A stretch of 64,000 nt of DNA from Norana najaformis (GCA_964023275.1 OZ029921.1:28007230-28071229); one strand, 5' to 3'. Shown: positions 37,101 through 50,082, numbered from the stretch's first letter. Numbers and translations are program-made. The notes: generated by a model from the sequence alone, not told the origin.

Positions 37101-37394
37101 TGAAGGGCGAAACAACAGCCCCAGCCTAACCCTGAATGAGTTTACATAAGTGTTAAACGTCACTTGCAACTGTATGCAACGACGCCGAGCTCTTAATTTC
37201 CCCGAGGGCTCATATCCACTGCCTCTTCAGCCATACATCCTGGTCACCGAAGGATTTATGCAGGAAATCCATACCGTGGACCTCTAAATTACCAGCCTTA
37301 AATGCTGCTATCATCGTCAGACTGATGTGCAGACTAACACACCCAAGCGCATGCACGTAGACAAAATGCACGCAATTAAAAGAGTAATGCGGTT

Positions 37395-37620
37395 ATGGAT
37401 CATCCATATATCATATGGAAATATATATACATACACATATATACACAATGTGTATGTATATATCCAAACGCTCACACACATACGCATACTTGGGCTCATG
37501 TATAAACACACACTGGAAGAGTAATGTGGCTCGTATATTATATGGTTATATGTATGTGTGCATGTGTGTATGCATGTATGTGTGTGTATGCATGTATGTG
37601 TGTGTGTATGAAACAGTACA
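37395..37620. repeat. CATA/TATG/TGTG simple repeats
   Basis: Interrupted runs of CACATA and TATGTGTG. Open frames are low complexity. Confidence 0.75.
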
Positions 37621-37699
37621 CAAGCATAAATACACATACAAAACCACACTGAAAAAAGTGATGAGGTTATGACCTGCAAATTATTTATTATAATTATGT

Positions 37700-38650
37700 T
37701 CTTCTGACAGAATTGTCCTCACGAGGCGCTAAAGAAATATTCAGATGGTGCTTACAACCAGACATACAGCTTACATGTCTAATAAAGCAACAGAATGATA
37801 AAGCGCCATTTAGAGACATCTATAGTTCAGGTTGGGATTTGCTGCAGAGTCCGACTTCGGTCGTTGTAGACAATCAGCTTATGGGATCGGTTTAACTCTT
37901 ACGGCGACCTCCTCCCGCCGAGTTTAGTGCCATTAATTATTTCGTGCCCACGATCGGAGTAATTTTCTCCTCTTTGGCTGAGCTCAATATGACCAAGTAC
38001 CAGATGCTGTAGATGTCAAAATTCTCCACTGCTTTGGCTGCAGATAATAGTTGGCTGCATGGGTGATTTATCGGATTTTCAACTGCCTGGTAAAAGTCAG
38101 GCTTCCATTCATGATCGAAAGCTAAGGCAGAAGGTGGTGGTTCTATCCATCTACATGAAACCTCCGCTTTTCACCCACAAACTACACTTTTAAAAGCAGA
38201 TTTTAATCGAAATTTTCAAAAGACATGCTCTTAAATCTTTGGTGGCCTAACTCCGCCTCGAATCTCGCTAAGCAACTGACAACTATATCAAAAGTTATTG
38301 ATCTATTTGAAAGTTTCGCAATGCACAGAACTTACGAATAGATTTCTATCTTGTCATCCCTTATCAAAAAGTTCAGGTCGTAGGTCATTTGCTTAACCAA
38401 AATCACCCTATATGTCAAATTTTTAATAGAAATATTAAAAGATGCCCTCTCAAATTGTTGGCAGCCGGTGATCCCCCAGACCTCATTGAGGAGCTTACAA
38501 AACTCCCCAGGCCCCTAGTCGAAAAACTTCACCCCTTCGACCTACTGTGATTCCAAATACTAAATGTAGACCCATCGGGTCAAAAATTTCTCTAATTCAA
38601 CTCTGCTCTTCATTGACCGAAGCGCTTTCTCGATTGCAGCATCTCATAGG
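37700..38650. other. non-coding stretch, nothing recognised
   Basis: Contains a 60-codon open frame (37713-37895) that I do not recognise and cannot support as a gene. There are no repeats with a second copy here. Confidence 0.35.
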
Positions 38651-38652
38651 AA

Positions 38653-38832
38653 TGAATATGCATTATTTATACCTATTAATTACATAAATGAAGTGTATGA
38701 ATATACATTATTTATGCCTATTAATTACATAAATGAAGTGTATGAATATACATTATTTATACCTATTAATTACATAAATGAAGTGTATGAATATGCATTA
38801 TTTATGCCTATTAATTACATAAATGAAGTGTT
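38653..38832. repeat. 45-bp minisatellite, four copies
   Basis: Four tandem units of 45 bases, each containing CATTATTTATRCCTATTAAT and ACATAAATGAAGTG, differing at one or two sites that alternate between copies (TGC/TAC before ATTATT; ACC/GCC after TTT). The alternation suggests a 90-bp dimer was duplicated. Confidence 0.9.
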
Positions 38833-39489
38833 ACTTAAATAAAAAATGCTATGGATCGCAAAAACAAAATGTTATCAAAGATTTTCTAACTATCCGTAAC
38901 GGTATTGTAAGTCCACAGCGAATAAACACAGGAAAGCTTACTCACAATGGACTATTGTAAAACATAACTGTATACTCCTGTATTATAGGCGAGTATCTGC
39001 CGTTGCACGAGTGTTCGAAATATTTCATGAAAAGCCAAGCTCGTAAACATATTTGCATGGCTCCTAGCAAGATTCAAAACTGCATAACTTATCATTATAG
39101 CCACTCACTTATACCTTGTTAGCTTCGGTCGAATCCGGCCGATATATAGATCTTTCAAGTCTATCTTCGTTCTTTAGTCCAGGCACACACGTCTGCAGAG
39201 TGTCAGGCTACGGAAGAACCAGATAACAGTTACCAGGAAAAGTGAATTATGGATACACAAACTAGGAGCGATTATACTGGCATAATTGATATACGTTCCC
39301 GAACTAGACCCACTACCTAATAGCTTTGTTTCTGTCATTAGACCTACTCCCCAGACATCTATCAACTTAAAATTCTGGATGCCCTGATGCACGCACTGAG
39401 AAAAACATGCAGATACGGGTGCAGAAATGGCCATAGTACTTATATGCAGATGAAAAGTTGAAAACAGATCTGTTCGACGTCGAAACAGA

Positions 39490-39735
39490 TGTAGTACGGT
39501 CACGTGTCTGACTTCAGCGATCATATCATCCATGCCTGCCGCTCTCGCCTTATGCATATCCGTGACCTTCGCAGAATCAGCCCTGTTCTTGACTTTAAAA
39601 CCGCATTTGTATTCATGCTAAACTAGATTACTGCAATTCACTTTTCCTGAACATAGACTTCACCCGAATAAACCTCCTTCAAGCTATCCAGGATTCTTTC
39701 GCTCGAGCTTTTGTGAAATCGTTTAAGTGCAACAA
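39490..39735 (+). mobile_element. LINE 3' fragment, decayed
   Basis: Encodes SDHIIHACRSRLMHIRDLRR and then LDFKTAF, the post-RT C-R-x-x-x-x-IRDLRRI block of CR1-like LINEs. Then, with stops, it continues toward the SRLDYCNSL region. The minus-strand 127-codon frame here is its shadow. Confidence 0.7.
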
Positions 39736-39779
39736 ATGTTGGTGATAGCCTATGTTTCTATTCTGTGTTGCGTTTTGTT

Positions 39780-39938
39780 GAGTTACGCTACGTTACGCTA
39801 TGTTACGTTACGATATGTTAGCTATGCTACGTTATGTTACGTTATGTTATGCCATGCTATATTATGTTATGTTACGTTATGTTACGCTACGTTATGCTAT
39901 GTTATATTATGTTATATTATGTTATGTTATGTTATGAG
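39780..39938. repeat. (GTTAC/GTTAT)n pentamer tract
   Basis: Degenerate TTACG/TTATG pentanucleotide repeat. The open frame across it is Tyr-Val-Thr-Leu-Cys rich and spurious. Confidence 0.85.
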
Positions 39939-40649
39939 AGTCGTGGGCATTTGTTTCCTTGTAATCAATCATCCATCCGACCTGACCATATGCTGGGTTG
40001 CGATTTGTAGAAAAGATATGTACTTCCGCTTCATCTCACTGGCTAACACCAAACCCCACAGGGACGCATTTCTCCCGTCATTAAGCTCCTTCCTAAATAT
40101 CTTTCCCACACTGCTTCCTACCAGGAATTGGATACATGATACACGTCATTGGTAGGCCTACTATAGCTCTAATTGATATCCGCAAACTACGCATCTAGTC
40201 TAATGTACAGAGTCGTGTTATAACTAATTTGTTGGGCGTTAACAAACTTAATTTGATTGTTGCCTTTTAGACCGTCAATTATGTTGTTGCTAACTTCAGA
40301 ACCGTAGTCGGAGTCATATTTTGCCTACAGCCTCTTCTGCGTTTTATAACATAAGTTCAGACGATATTTAATCTTATAGTTGTAGGAAGCTAGAGAAGGA
40401 GCAACAAAGAGGATTTTCTTCTTCTCTTTGCTTCCTCATCTTTCTTTTACAAAGCTCTGTATGTATGTGTGTGTATATACATACTGCATATAGCTGCGAA
40501 AGACGAAGGGGTGGATGAAGCGAACACAGAAAGAAATGATCACATTAAGCAACTGATATAAGTCTTAATTCAGTATAGGCCTCATGATAAACCATTGGCC
40601 TAACAGTTGTTGTTAACTCGGTTGTTACTTCTCCTTGCTCAGTTGTTGT

Positions 40650-40905
40650 TGTTGTTGATGATGATGACGACGACGACGACGACGACGATGATGATGATGA
40701 TGAGTTCTCTGCCCGAAGGCAGGTCCATTTGCTTTATGCCACCCGGAGATGAGATGAGTGAGATGGTTTCCCGTTGCCTTCCTCACAGATAATTGTGGGT
40801 GAGCAACTTGTTCAAATTCGCTACGCAGTGGCTTGAGACAGATTCGAACCCGCGACCCCCCGGTTAAGAAGCACCGACCACACCACTACACCACCGAGTC
40901 CCACT
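40650..40905 (-). mobile_element. tRNA-derived SINE family C, antisense copy with (GAC/GAT)n tail
   Basis: The reverse complement starts GTGGGACTCGGTGGTGTAGT, has a B-box GGGTTCGAATCTG near 40835-40850, and carries the AACGGGAAACCATCTC body. The trinucleotide run at 40655-40692 is the 3' tail of the element. Confidence 0.85.
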
Positions 40906-40944
40906 GCTCAGTTGTTACTTCTTGCAAGTTTAGAGCATCCTAAT

Positions 40945-41030
40945 CCAGTCTAATCTGATCTAATCTGATCTATCTTAGTCCAGTCGTATCCAATCCAATC
41001 TAATCTAATCTAAATTAATCTAATCTAATG
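40945..41030. repeat. (TAATC)n pentamer tract
   Basis: Degenerate CTAAT/CTGAT pentamers. A TATAGCGCCGTTATCATAAT box of the GCGCC-type repeat follows at about 41036. Confidence 0.8.
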
Positions 41031-41293
41031 ACTGATATAGCGCCGTTATCATAATGCATAAAGCATCAACCAGTGGTTGCTTCAAGATAGAACTGAACCG
41101 AACGAATTTAATGCATTGTGCAGACGACTATTACAGACATCGCAACATTATCATATTATATATTAATAAATAAGTTAATAAATAAGTACAAACACGCTAA
41201 ATAGCAAGATAATCATATTCAATACATAGCAGCTCTATCTTCCTACAGGTTTTGTTCAATCCAGATTCCATCTATAACTAAAAAGGCCTATAA

Positions 41294-41652
41294 TAGGGAT
41301 ATCCAACCTTTTGGGGTGAAGGGCTACATTGCCATTTTTCTAAAACTTCGGAGGCCGAAGACAAAATTTCATCAATAATCAAAACAACGCCATGCATACT
41401 AGCGCAATATAATTTTATTTTTACCTACCTTAAGATCATATTAACGTTTTTATGATTTTAATGGTATACGTGACATTGGTTTTGTTTTCGCGAGTACTCT
41501 ATATTTGCTTGAACAGTTGATGTAGCTGTTAGCAAGTAAGCATTTCACAATTTTAGGCATAACAGATCAATATTTTGAAAGGCTCGGCGGGCCGGATGAA
41601 CCCTTTCGGCGGGCAGGATCATGGCCCGCGTGCCTTATGTTGGACAACCATG
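41294..41652. mobile_element. 359-bp hAT-like MITE with 8-bp target-site duplication
   Basis: Imperfect terminal inverted repeats: left TAGGGATATCCAACCTTTTG, right end reading inward CATGGTTGTCCAACATAAGG. The subterminal GGGCCGGATGAACC and GGCCCGCGTGCCTTATG blocks are typical of hAT elements. It is flanked by GCCTATAA (41286-41293) and GCCGATAA (41653-41660), an 8-bp duplication with one mismatch as expected for hAT. There is no transposase. Confidence 0.8.
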
Positions 41653-41660
41653 GCCGATAA

Positions 41661-42950
41661 GATACTATCAGGAACAATTCATAAGTTGCCGATAAGTCTA
41701 GGCTCATTTAAACATTGACGATCGGCCTACCTGTGTCTTGATAACGAATTCCTCTCATGTTTCAACTAATGCCGATAGTAGGGAAAGTCTGAAGACCCTA
41801 CCTGAGGGCGTGCACAGGGCTTTTAACGACGCTGTCTGCGCAGGCATGGCCCATAAAGAGCTCTGTTAAAAAGGTCCAATTTACTGAACATTACTAATTT
41901 GGCCTATTATGTTATGTGTTGTCGTTCTCATACACGCATCGGTAGTTTTTAACAGACGACCATCCCATGTCAGACGCATGTATCGTGAATCCGGGAACAA
42001 CACGTTTGTTCTCGCGATGCTTTTATACTTCTAACAGAAACCTACAGTACCACTTATGACAGATCGACTGCATTCTATCATCCTGGCGTTTTGTCAGACA
42101 CATATGATACTAATCTACCTCGCAATTACCGAAACTGTTTCGAAGCCCGTTGGCCTATATATGATTCAGTTGTCAAGCACAGATGACCGAACATCGAGAT
42201 CTGTAACTGCATGAAAATAGCTAGTCATAAAGAGACAAATTTGCAGAAGAACGATAATTTGCTGCGCTTTCGCATCGTTGCTGCGTGCATCGGCACTGCG
42301 CTAAAAAGCAGTTAGAAGTGGCTGATCTTCGCGCATGCGCTTCCACATTCACTCGGTCGCAATCCACACATAGCCCAATATAGCATGCAAATGCTCCAAA
42401 AACCCAAAGCATTTCGGTTCATACATAGAATTGCGTTATGCATATGCATCAAAATGCCAAAGCATTTCGATTGACGTAGGCCTATTGGCCTATACAGCTC
42501 TACAGCTTACATGCAGGCAGGCTTCTACAAAGAACGATTAAACCTTAACCGCTACAAAGAGATTCAAGCAATAGAATAATGTGACTCACGCAAGGCCTAT
42601 TCAAATATAGGCCTTAGGCCGTAAAATACAGGCCAGTCTGACCTAGGCCCGCAATACCTACATGGCGCATTGTTTGACTCCTCTCTAAAGGCGGTAGAAG
42701 CATGCACTGCTTATACGTCTCTTACTCTCTTCGTATAGAACTACGCAAGGACCGAGGTTCAAAGTTCAGAAGTAAAATCTCAAATTCATGAACTCATCAA
42801 AAGCCGCATTGTCAAACTGTGCGTAACATCGAATCTGTTGATAAACGAGTGCTTACAATACACACAGGTCTAAAGTTCACAACTTATCGGGTCTTAGGAA
42901 AGTACCCGACTAATTCTCTGGACCGGCCATCGTTTTAGATACTGCGGCGT
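41661..42950. other. non-coding stretch, nothing recognised
   Basis: No protein-like frame, tandem array or second copy of a repeat was seen. Many AGGCCTA motifs are present around 42476-42660. Confidence 0.4.
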
Positions 42951-42954
42951 TGTT

Positions 42955-43105
42955 ACGGTCCCTACGTGGGGACCTTGAATGGCGTGGCGCCCGTTCAAAC
43001 GGGCGGTTGTGGTAAAGGATCCCACCCGATGAATTCATTGATAAAGTAGCAGGGTCGAGGCCATACGGTCGCTATAGAAAAACATGTACATTTAAATAAT
43101 AGCAA
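42955..43105 (+). mobile_element. SINE family B fragment, sense
   Basis: Reads TACGTGGGGACCTTGAATGG, GCCCGTTCAAACGGGC and GGTCGAGGCCATACGGTCGC, the reverse complement of the core at 61170-61275. The head is missing; the end is T/A-rich. Confidence 0.65.
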
Positions 43106-43609
43106 ATCGAAATGCTTTAATTCACTGTTTTGTGCATTCTGTCAGTTTTTAATGTCGGTCAGGTCTAACCCTAAGGCTCATCTGTTTCAACTTGCTACAC
43201 ACCGTAGATCTAGTCTACTTCTGGTTTCTCTGATCTCTTGGATTTCAATTGGACTTCTCTTTCGAATTATGAATTCTGACCATACAGTTTCACTTGAAGC
43301 GACCGATCGAGTGGTGCCGTGTGCTTTATTACGACGGCGCTACAAAAGTCATTATACGATAGATTAGATGATAGATTTTTATTATTCATTATTTATTTAT
43401 TCTGACCCATAGGAAAGTCGTTGCATCATCGACTCATATAGCCCATTACGGGCTCTGTTTGTTATTTCTGCTTCTCCATAAGCAACTGCTGAACCGTGCA
43501 GGCAGCGGTCTCTGGCGACTGACGGTGCGACAAAGGAAACCATAACGACAATACTACAACCGCAGCTTAAAATTTAAATAAGTCTTCACAGCTCGAAAGC
43601 TATAAAAAC

Positions 43610-44060
43610 AAAGCGTATAAAATATATAAAATATAAAATATAAAAACAAAATATATAAAATATAAAATATACAAAAATATAAAAACAAAATATATAAAAT
43701 ATAAAATATGCAAAAATATAAAAACAAAATATATAAAATATAAAATATACAAAAATATAAAAACAAAATATATAAAATATAAAATATACAAAAATATAAA
43801 AACAAAATATATAAAATATAAAATATACAAAAATATAAAAACAAAATATATAAAATATGAAATATACAAAAATATAAAAACAAAATATATAAAATATACA
43901 AAAACAAACCCTATAAAATATATAAAATATAAAACATATAAAAACAAAACCGATAAAATATATAAAATATAAAATATAAAAAATATATAAACAAACCATA
44001 TAAAATATAAAATATATAAAAACAAACCCTATTAAATATAAAAAAAAATTTAAAATATAA
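43610..44060. repeat. 39-bp AT-rich minisatellite, about six copies plus diverged flank
   Basis: Units of 39 bases containing AAAACAAAATATATAAAATA and ATATACAAAAATAT run from about 43645 to 43895, then degenerate to 44060. Minus-strand frames of up to 197 codons are Phe/Ile/Tyr-only products of the repeat. Confidence 0.9.
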
Positions 44061-45169
44061 AAAAATAAGAACAAACTCTGCCAGCATGCCCATCTAGGAT
44101 GCACGTGATCCCACCAAATGTTCACGGGTGTTCTGGCAGAGGTATGACCTGATTCACAATCTAGACAACATCGTGGCAAAAGATACGACAGGTTTGATTC
44201 CAGGCAGTTATAGAAACTCTATTTTCTACTCAACGACCATCCACAACAATGAAATGGGTCTTTTCAAGCCACATGCCATCTCACATGCCATATAACTCAA
44301 ACGGATGAGAAACTGTTTCTTTCCAGAAAGATTAAGCCATTTCTCCTTGCTTAATTTTCAGGCAGCATTGACGATGAAGGTTGTTGCTTCCATTTGGTTA
44401 TGCTAAGACAACCAACACAACAGCGAATATTGGGCGTGCGCCTTCAACAACAGTGATTAGAAATCGCAAGTAAACAAAACATAACACAACAATCACGAAT
44501 TATAAACACATTTAACATTACATAAAGTATATCAGCATAAAAATGTATGAAATATGAAAGGACACACGAAACCACGCAAATTGAAATCAAGCCAAGCGAT
44601 CAACTTCATAATATAACTTCTGGAAGACTATTTAGAGGCAGACACAAGTATTTAGCCGCAATTAAAATTATATTAAAGACAAAGGCTATATTAATATTAT
44701 AAATCTCAAACCATTCATTACGCCAAAAAATATTTAGAGAGTTATTTTAAATTCTATACTTTTATATTCTTACATATTATATTTATATGTAAATTATATG
44801 AATGTCTTGCAGAGGAACATTCAAAAATGACTGTCAAATACAGAAAGATCCGTGGAAACATCCCAAGATGATTTTATAATAATTTATCGCTTGGAAGAGT
44901 AAGCACGCTCATTGTATGGGGGTTGTCCATTAAGGATGTCCTCAAAAGGGGGTGAGGAATAGTTCACCAAAATGCGGACAAGCGGAAAGGCTATGGCAAA
45001 TGCAAACATCCGCATCCAAATTTTATACACAAAGGTTATTTAAGTACACTCTATGCCTGCAACACCAACAGACAGTCAGTAATGCGTTAGATCTAATTAA
45101 TGTCCCTTTGCTGGAAGCGGCAATATCTAAGCCCGTGGCAGTCAGCCTTGCAAGATAAACAAAATAGCC

Positions 45170-46330
45170 TAACCTAGGCTTAAATATTCCGCTGGATTGC
45201 AGACTTCCGCATAGGGGTAATGCCAAATGCAGACAAGGGGAAGAAATTGGTCTACAGTAGGTAATAATTTACAGACGTAGACCTACCTTATTGATGGTAC
45301 TTTAAAATGCCAGATGGAGACAAGGGGAAGGAAGGGGTCGACAGTATGTAATATTTTACAGACATAGGCCTACATTGTGGATGGTACTTTAGACCGTCAC
45401 CACTTGGAGTGGCAATGACAGATATTCGATGAGAGACTTGTCTAGTTCCATTAACTGGTTTGGTTTTCAGTGGGACGCTTTTATCGTATTTGCTTCTGAA
45501 GAAACTTCAAGCCAGCGACAGTCAGCTGGCCCAAATTCTTCTTTCATCGGTTCTGGAGGTAATCCTTGGTCGCCTGTTATGCAGAAATTTCTTGCTGTTC
45601 CTACTATTTTTGTCTAGTATAATCTAATATAAAATTCATGCCGTGCCTTTTCAGTATGCCTGTGTGGAAGAGAATCCAGCCCTGCGAAAGAGAAACCTTA
45701 ATTTGTACGCAGAATATGCCCATCATTCGCGGACATCAAACAGTGTATATGGGGAAAAGAAACAGTCAACACAGAGGTTGCATTGAATGAACAGCCGTGA
45801 TATTGCATAGTAGTAGTGTTAGCAGAAGTAGACAAACAAACCCAACGTACAAATCATGGCCCAGTTACTGAAATTACATTAGGTGAGGTATGTTATATTT
45901 ATGTTCACATTTGGCATTCATATGATGTCATTTCAGAAAGATATAGTGTCTTCATTTTAAGACCTAAGTAATTTGTATGACATGAACCACCATATCTGCT
46001 TTTTAAAAAGCACTATAAATTAACTGAAATAAGCAGCGGCGTTACTTTTCCATGCTCTTTATTTTTTACTTGTGTTGCTAGGTTGACGCCATTGTACATG
46101 ATGGTTCTGGCCATTTATACCACTCTCTTCAAATACTTTCTGGCCAAAGGAGTCTGATCAACTTTGTACGAGCAACTGGTGGACCAATCTTCTCTATATC
46201 AATAACATCGTTCGTTCAAATTCAGTAGTAAGTTTGCTTTGGTTTTTTTGAGAAATTATTCGTTAGAGTGTTTAAAGAATTAAGGATATAACCTGATGAT
46301 AGAACCTGTTAGGGTGTCAATGTACACTAG
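45170..46330 (+). pseudogene. direct partial duplicate of the NRF-6-like gene (exons 8 and 9 plus introns)
   Basis: Corresponds to 61570-62650 in the same orientation, introns included. The exon 8 copy is 45471-45558 (88 nt against 99; 11 bases lost). The exon 9 copy is 46082-46227 (146 nt against 160; 14 bases lost). Both changes shift the frame and stops follow. Acceptors and donors are still recognisable at all four borders. No other exon of the gene is found adjacent in this orientation. Confidence 0.88.
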
Positions 46331-46799
46331 CAATGTAAAGACGATGTACAGACGTATAGATGCATGCATACAACAGTTGTGTCTTAAATCTTAATGGTAC
46401 ATCTACATTTGTAATTGTAAATTGCAATTTCCATAGCGTCGGTATCTAACATATAAAACATCAACCTATGGAATTACAAAATCAAGCCTCAGACAGGTCA
46501 ATATCCAGAGAATCAGTCCGCTGAAACAACTTAAGAAACTTTAAAAAAAGAAAAAACTCATAGTGTGTATAGATAATTGCCATCGAAGTTAGATGGCAAC
46601 TGCCAACTTTAAAATTACATGTTGATGGTTACTGCCTACTAAATCAGTAATATCCATCAAACTTCGATGGCAATAATTTATGTTGAAATTGATATATAAA
46701 TATTAAAATTTGAAACTTTTTAATGGAAATAGTTTTTAAAATATTTAGATTAGCAAAACAATGCTCAATATGCTTTCCTTGAAACGTTTTTCTAACAAT

Positions 46800-47400
46800 T
46801 CTAAGAGTACGGCGCAACCCATGGCTTCGAAAAGTTAAGAGGTTGATCTGCGGATTCTGGAAATCCATATTCCACACCCGATCCATGCTCTAGCTTAACA
46901 ATCGTGGGCCACGATGCATTTTAGAGTCCCAGCACCTGCTAGTAGTACTTTGGCTCAGTAGTGGGTCGGACTTTGTCGTTCCACTCGCGAACTTTACGTA
47001 ATGGCTCTACAAAGTATTGTCCGCTGTGATGTGACAGTCTCGCAGCACTCAGCATAAACAAAATACTGAAGAACAAAACTGTGCCTGGCTTTTGTGAGAT
47101 CACCATCGCCTTTGATGTCGCGGTTTTGCCTATGCAAGTTGTATGTGAATTACGCCTCCTGAACAGTGAATTCGCCAAGCATTGACGAATGAGCAACTCA
47201 CAACTTCGCCATATGATTTCGAATTCACTTCTGCTCAATTGGCAACAATCGAAAGCTTAACAGTGAAAATTCGGGAATGGATCTTTAGAGGGTAAGCGCC
47301 AGAAAATAGGAAAGTTTGGCACGATATCACTAATCATACATCTATTGCATGCTCCGTGAACCTGCAGTGAATCACCAGCAGCTGCGAAGGTTGCTGGGAT
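46800..47400 (-). pseudogene. inverted duplicate of NRF-6-like 5' flank and exon 1
   Basis: On the minus strand an ATG at 47106 opens MVISQKPGTVLFFSILFMLS and continues SHHSGQYFVEPLRKVREW, closely matching exon 1 of the gene at 50083. A TAG (46941-46939) follows KYY, where the intact gene continues. Homology goes on in other frames (VEYGFPESADQP) to about 46800. Upstream homology, including GTTTCGCAGCTG-like flank and CAATAGATGTATGATT, extends to about 47395. Hence promoter-proximal sequence was copied too. Confidence 0.85.
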
Positions 47401-47426
47401 TTCTTGTTGATGTAACCAACCTTGTC

Positions 47427-47550
47427 TAATATTGTCCCAACGTGTTTGTGTGTGCTGCATGGGGAATGCCCGGTCAGATATACATGCGGCCGATGTCCGA
47501 TCCAGAGATGCATGTGATCCCTGGCACTGTGCATAGACGGTGACTCTGCC
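47427..47550. repeat. short dispersed repeat copy beside the inverted pseudogene
   Basis: Matches 49646-49790 in the same plus orientation (GTCCCAACGTG, GGCCGATGTCC, AGAGATGCATGTGATCC). That stretch flanks the intact gene at the corresponding position although the gene copies are inverted. Inverted CTGGCTGGG/CCCAGCCAG pieces at 49690-49735 suggest a palindromic small element. Confidence 0.45.
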
Positions 47551-48144
47551 TCTTCGTCTGTATCAGAAATTTTTATGACATTCCATCGACCAGTTATCTG
47601 GTTTTTGAGTTGTTTTTCATCAAATTGTGGGTTCGCCGCGTCAAGACTAAGTTTCTATAAGTAACTTGCCGACTTGTTTGTGATTTATTGGAAACATAGT
47701 CTACTGAAAGATGAGTTTGCTTGTGAGTCCTGCGCATCAAGGGTCGCTGGCGAACACAAGTCTCCTTTCAGGATATAGTGGCTAGCGGTGCTATTGATCA
47801 GAGGCTTTAGGCCTTTAACAGCACGCGGGTTCGTGAATGGATCAGTCCGATCGTACAGAGTCGTAACGACAATTACTTCTTTCACACGTATATTACAACT
47901 ATGTACACCGTATATACAGCAAATTCAGCAAAATCAGAGTCTCTCGATTCGCATCGGTCTATTAATCTAGCGTGGCTGTTTAAGAGATGCAATATTGTTT
48001 TATTTCTGCTCTCCAGATCTAACGCCTCTTTCGACCGTTGTTTAGCGAATGCCTTCTTCGCTTCGCACCCTTCCTTAACTTTCCCCTTCATCTGTCAATC
48101 ACCCAACTTCTCCCTTTCGCCATCCGATCAGCATCCCTCTGCTC

Positions 48145-48309
<165 letters not shown>

Positions 48310-50082
48310 TACTTCTACCTGTCAACTACGGGGTCCTATCCGCCTCTCACTAATTACATCCAACTGTTCCCCAGTGTTCCGTAGGAATTAACTACACAAA
48401 ACATAAGCTAAATTATCCGACATAATACAGTCCACAATATGCACAAAGTTAAACCCTCATTGTTTTTACAACTTTTCACTACACACAGGCTTCTGATTGT
48501 TGGGAGTTTGCGCGCAAATTTTAAATATACAATTCTGATTTTTCGGTGAGTTTATTTTTAAAGTGACGCTTTATAAATCTCAGATTACAACTACAATTAC
48601 AATTATATTGGCGACTCTTGACTTGACTGGAGAGATCCTAAAAATGCAGTCGAAAATGCACTATAAAGAGAGCTCGAAAAGATGTTATAGCAGTAGTCTG
48701 TCATGTGCACATACTGACCACACGAGTAACACGTCTAAGTTAACGTTCTCTATTTGTCTTTGTCTGTCTGACTGTTTCTATGTCTGTACCTCTACGTCTC
48801 ACGGGAGTCATTTGTCTCAGTATCATGCAAACATAACTGTTAACGCCCACTCCAGCATGACTGCTGTTGCTTATTGCTTTGGCGCATGACCTTGCAAATT
48901 CTTTGACTAGGTCTCGTGCATCTCTGGATGACTAAACAGCAGCCCTTATTTTTCTCCTCTCTCTGTTTACGCCGTATGTTGCTTGTTTCTGTGTGATCTG
49001 TCTGTGTGAGTATGTCTCTCCATTTCCACGAGTGTGTCAGTCGGTACATGTCGTTCTCAATCTTTCCGTCTGCCTGTCTAATATCTGTCTGGCGGATTGT
49101 TTGTTAATCTGTCTGCATACACATAGTGGACTCGTGATAAGTCATTGCCAACAAATCCAGACAAATTATTGCTTACTCAGTGTAATCGTATGTCTGAATA
49201 ACAGCTGCAAGAGCAGAAACACATCAAACGCCCATTCAAGCAGGCCTACGACATTTGCTGCTTTCGCATATGATCACACGAATAATGATGTATCTAGGCT
49301 ATAGGCGTCTCAGGACACCTAAGTTAACCTCCATCTCTCTGTCTCTTAGTGTCTGACTGTTTCTAGCCTATATTTCTGTGCTTTTGATGATTTTTCTCTC
49401 TATGTGAGTCTATTTATTCATATAAATATATATACATATATATATACAAGTAGCCATATATATACACGAACGTTTTCATGTAAACGTAAATGCAATCATC
49501 CACTACGTTATGACTACAACGCTTTGGCACAGCACCGCATACGTAATTTGTCTAGGCTACATACATCACTGGATGCCGAAATTAAGCTCTCGAACTCTGC
49601 AACCGCTCCTTATATCTACGCAAACTCCAGACACTTTTGGACAATGCTGTCCCAAGTTTTCTTTCAATGTTATCCTAAAGTATGTGCTGGCTGGGGAATT
49701 CCCAGACAGAGATGCATGGCGTCCGATGTCCCAGCCAGAGAAGCATATGATCCTCGGTAACTTGTATGCAGACGATGACGGTGTTCAGACTCTTTCCAAA
49801 AACGACAGCTGTTGATTTGCTGCAGGTCCAAAGAGCGTGCAATAGATATATGATTCGTAGTCTCGTGCTGAAAACTTTCCCATTTTCTGACTTTTAAAGA
49901 TTCATGCCTCGAATTATCACTCTCAGACGTTCGATTGTAGCTACTTGAGCAGACGTTATTTGGTAAACGTTTGGCAAAGTCTTGAGTTGCTTATTCGCGA
50001 ATGGTAGGCGAATTCATTGTTCAGACGGCGTAATACACATAAAACAACTTTTGCAGACAAGACCGCGATATCAAAGAAAACG
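48310..50082. other. upstream region of the NRF-6-like gene
   Basis: Holds a LINE-end scrap (48555-48610, GTGACGCTTTATAAATCTCA plus ATTACA tail), C/T-rich TCTGTCTG runs (48750-49110) and the dispersed repeat at 49646-49790. The 49805-50082 part is conserved in the inverted duplicate, so it likely carries the 5'UTR and proximal promoter; no clear TATA box was assigned. Confidence 0.45.

Noticed and set aside
37713..37895. 60-codon plus-strand frame as a small gene
   Set aside because: No recognised family, no splice or promoter support, and typical chance length.
43586..44179. 197-codon minus-strand membrane-protein-like frame
   Set aside because: Translation of the 39-bp AT-rich minisatellite; Phe/Ile/Tyr repeats only.
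46082..46227. Second functional NRF-6-like gene at 45-46 kb
   Set aside because: Both exon copies carry frameshifting deletions and no other exons lie nearby in the right orientation.
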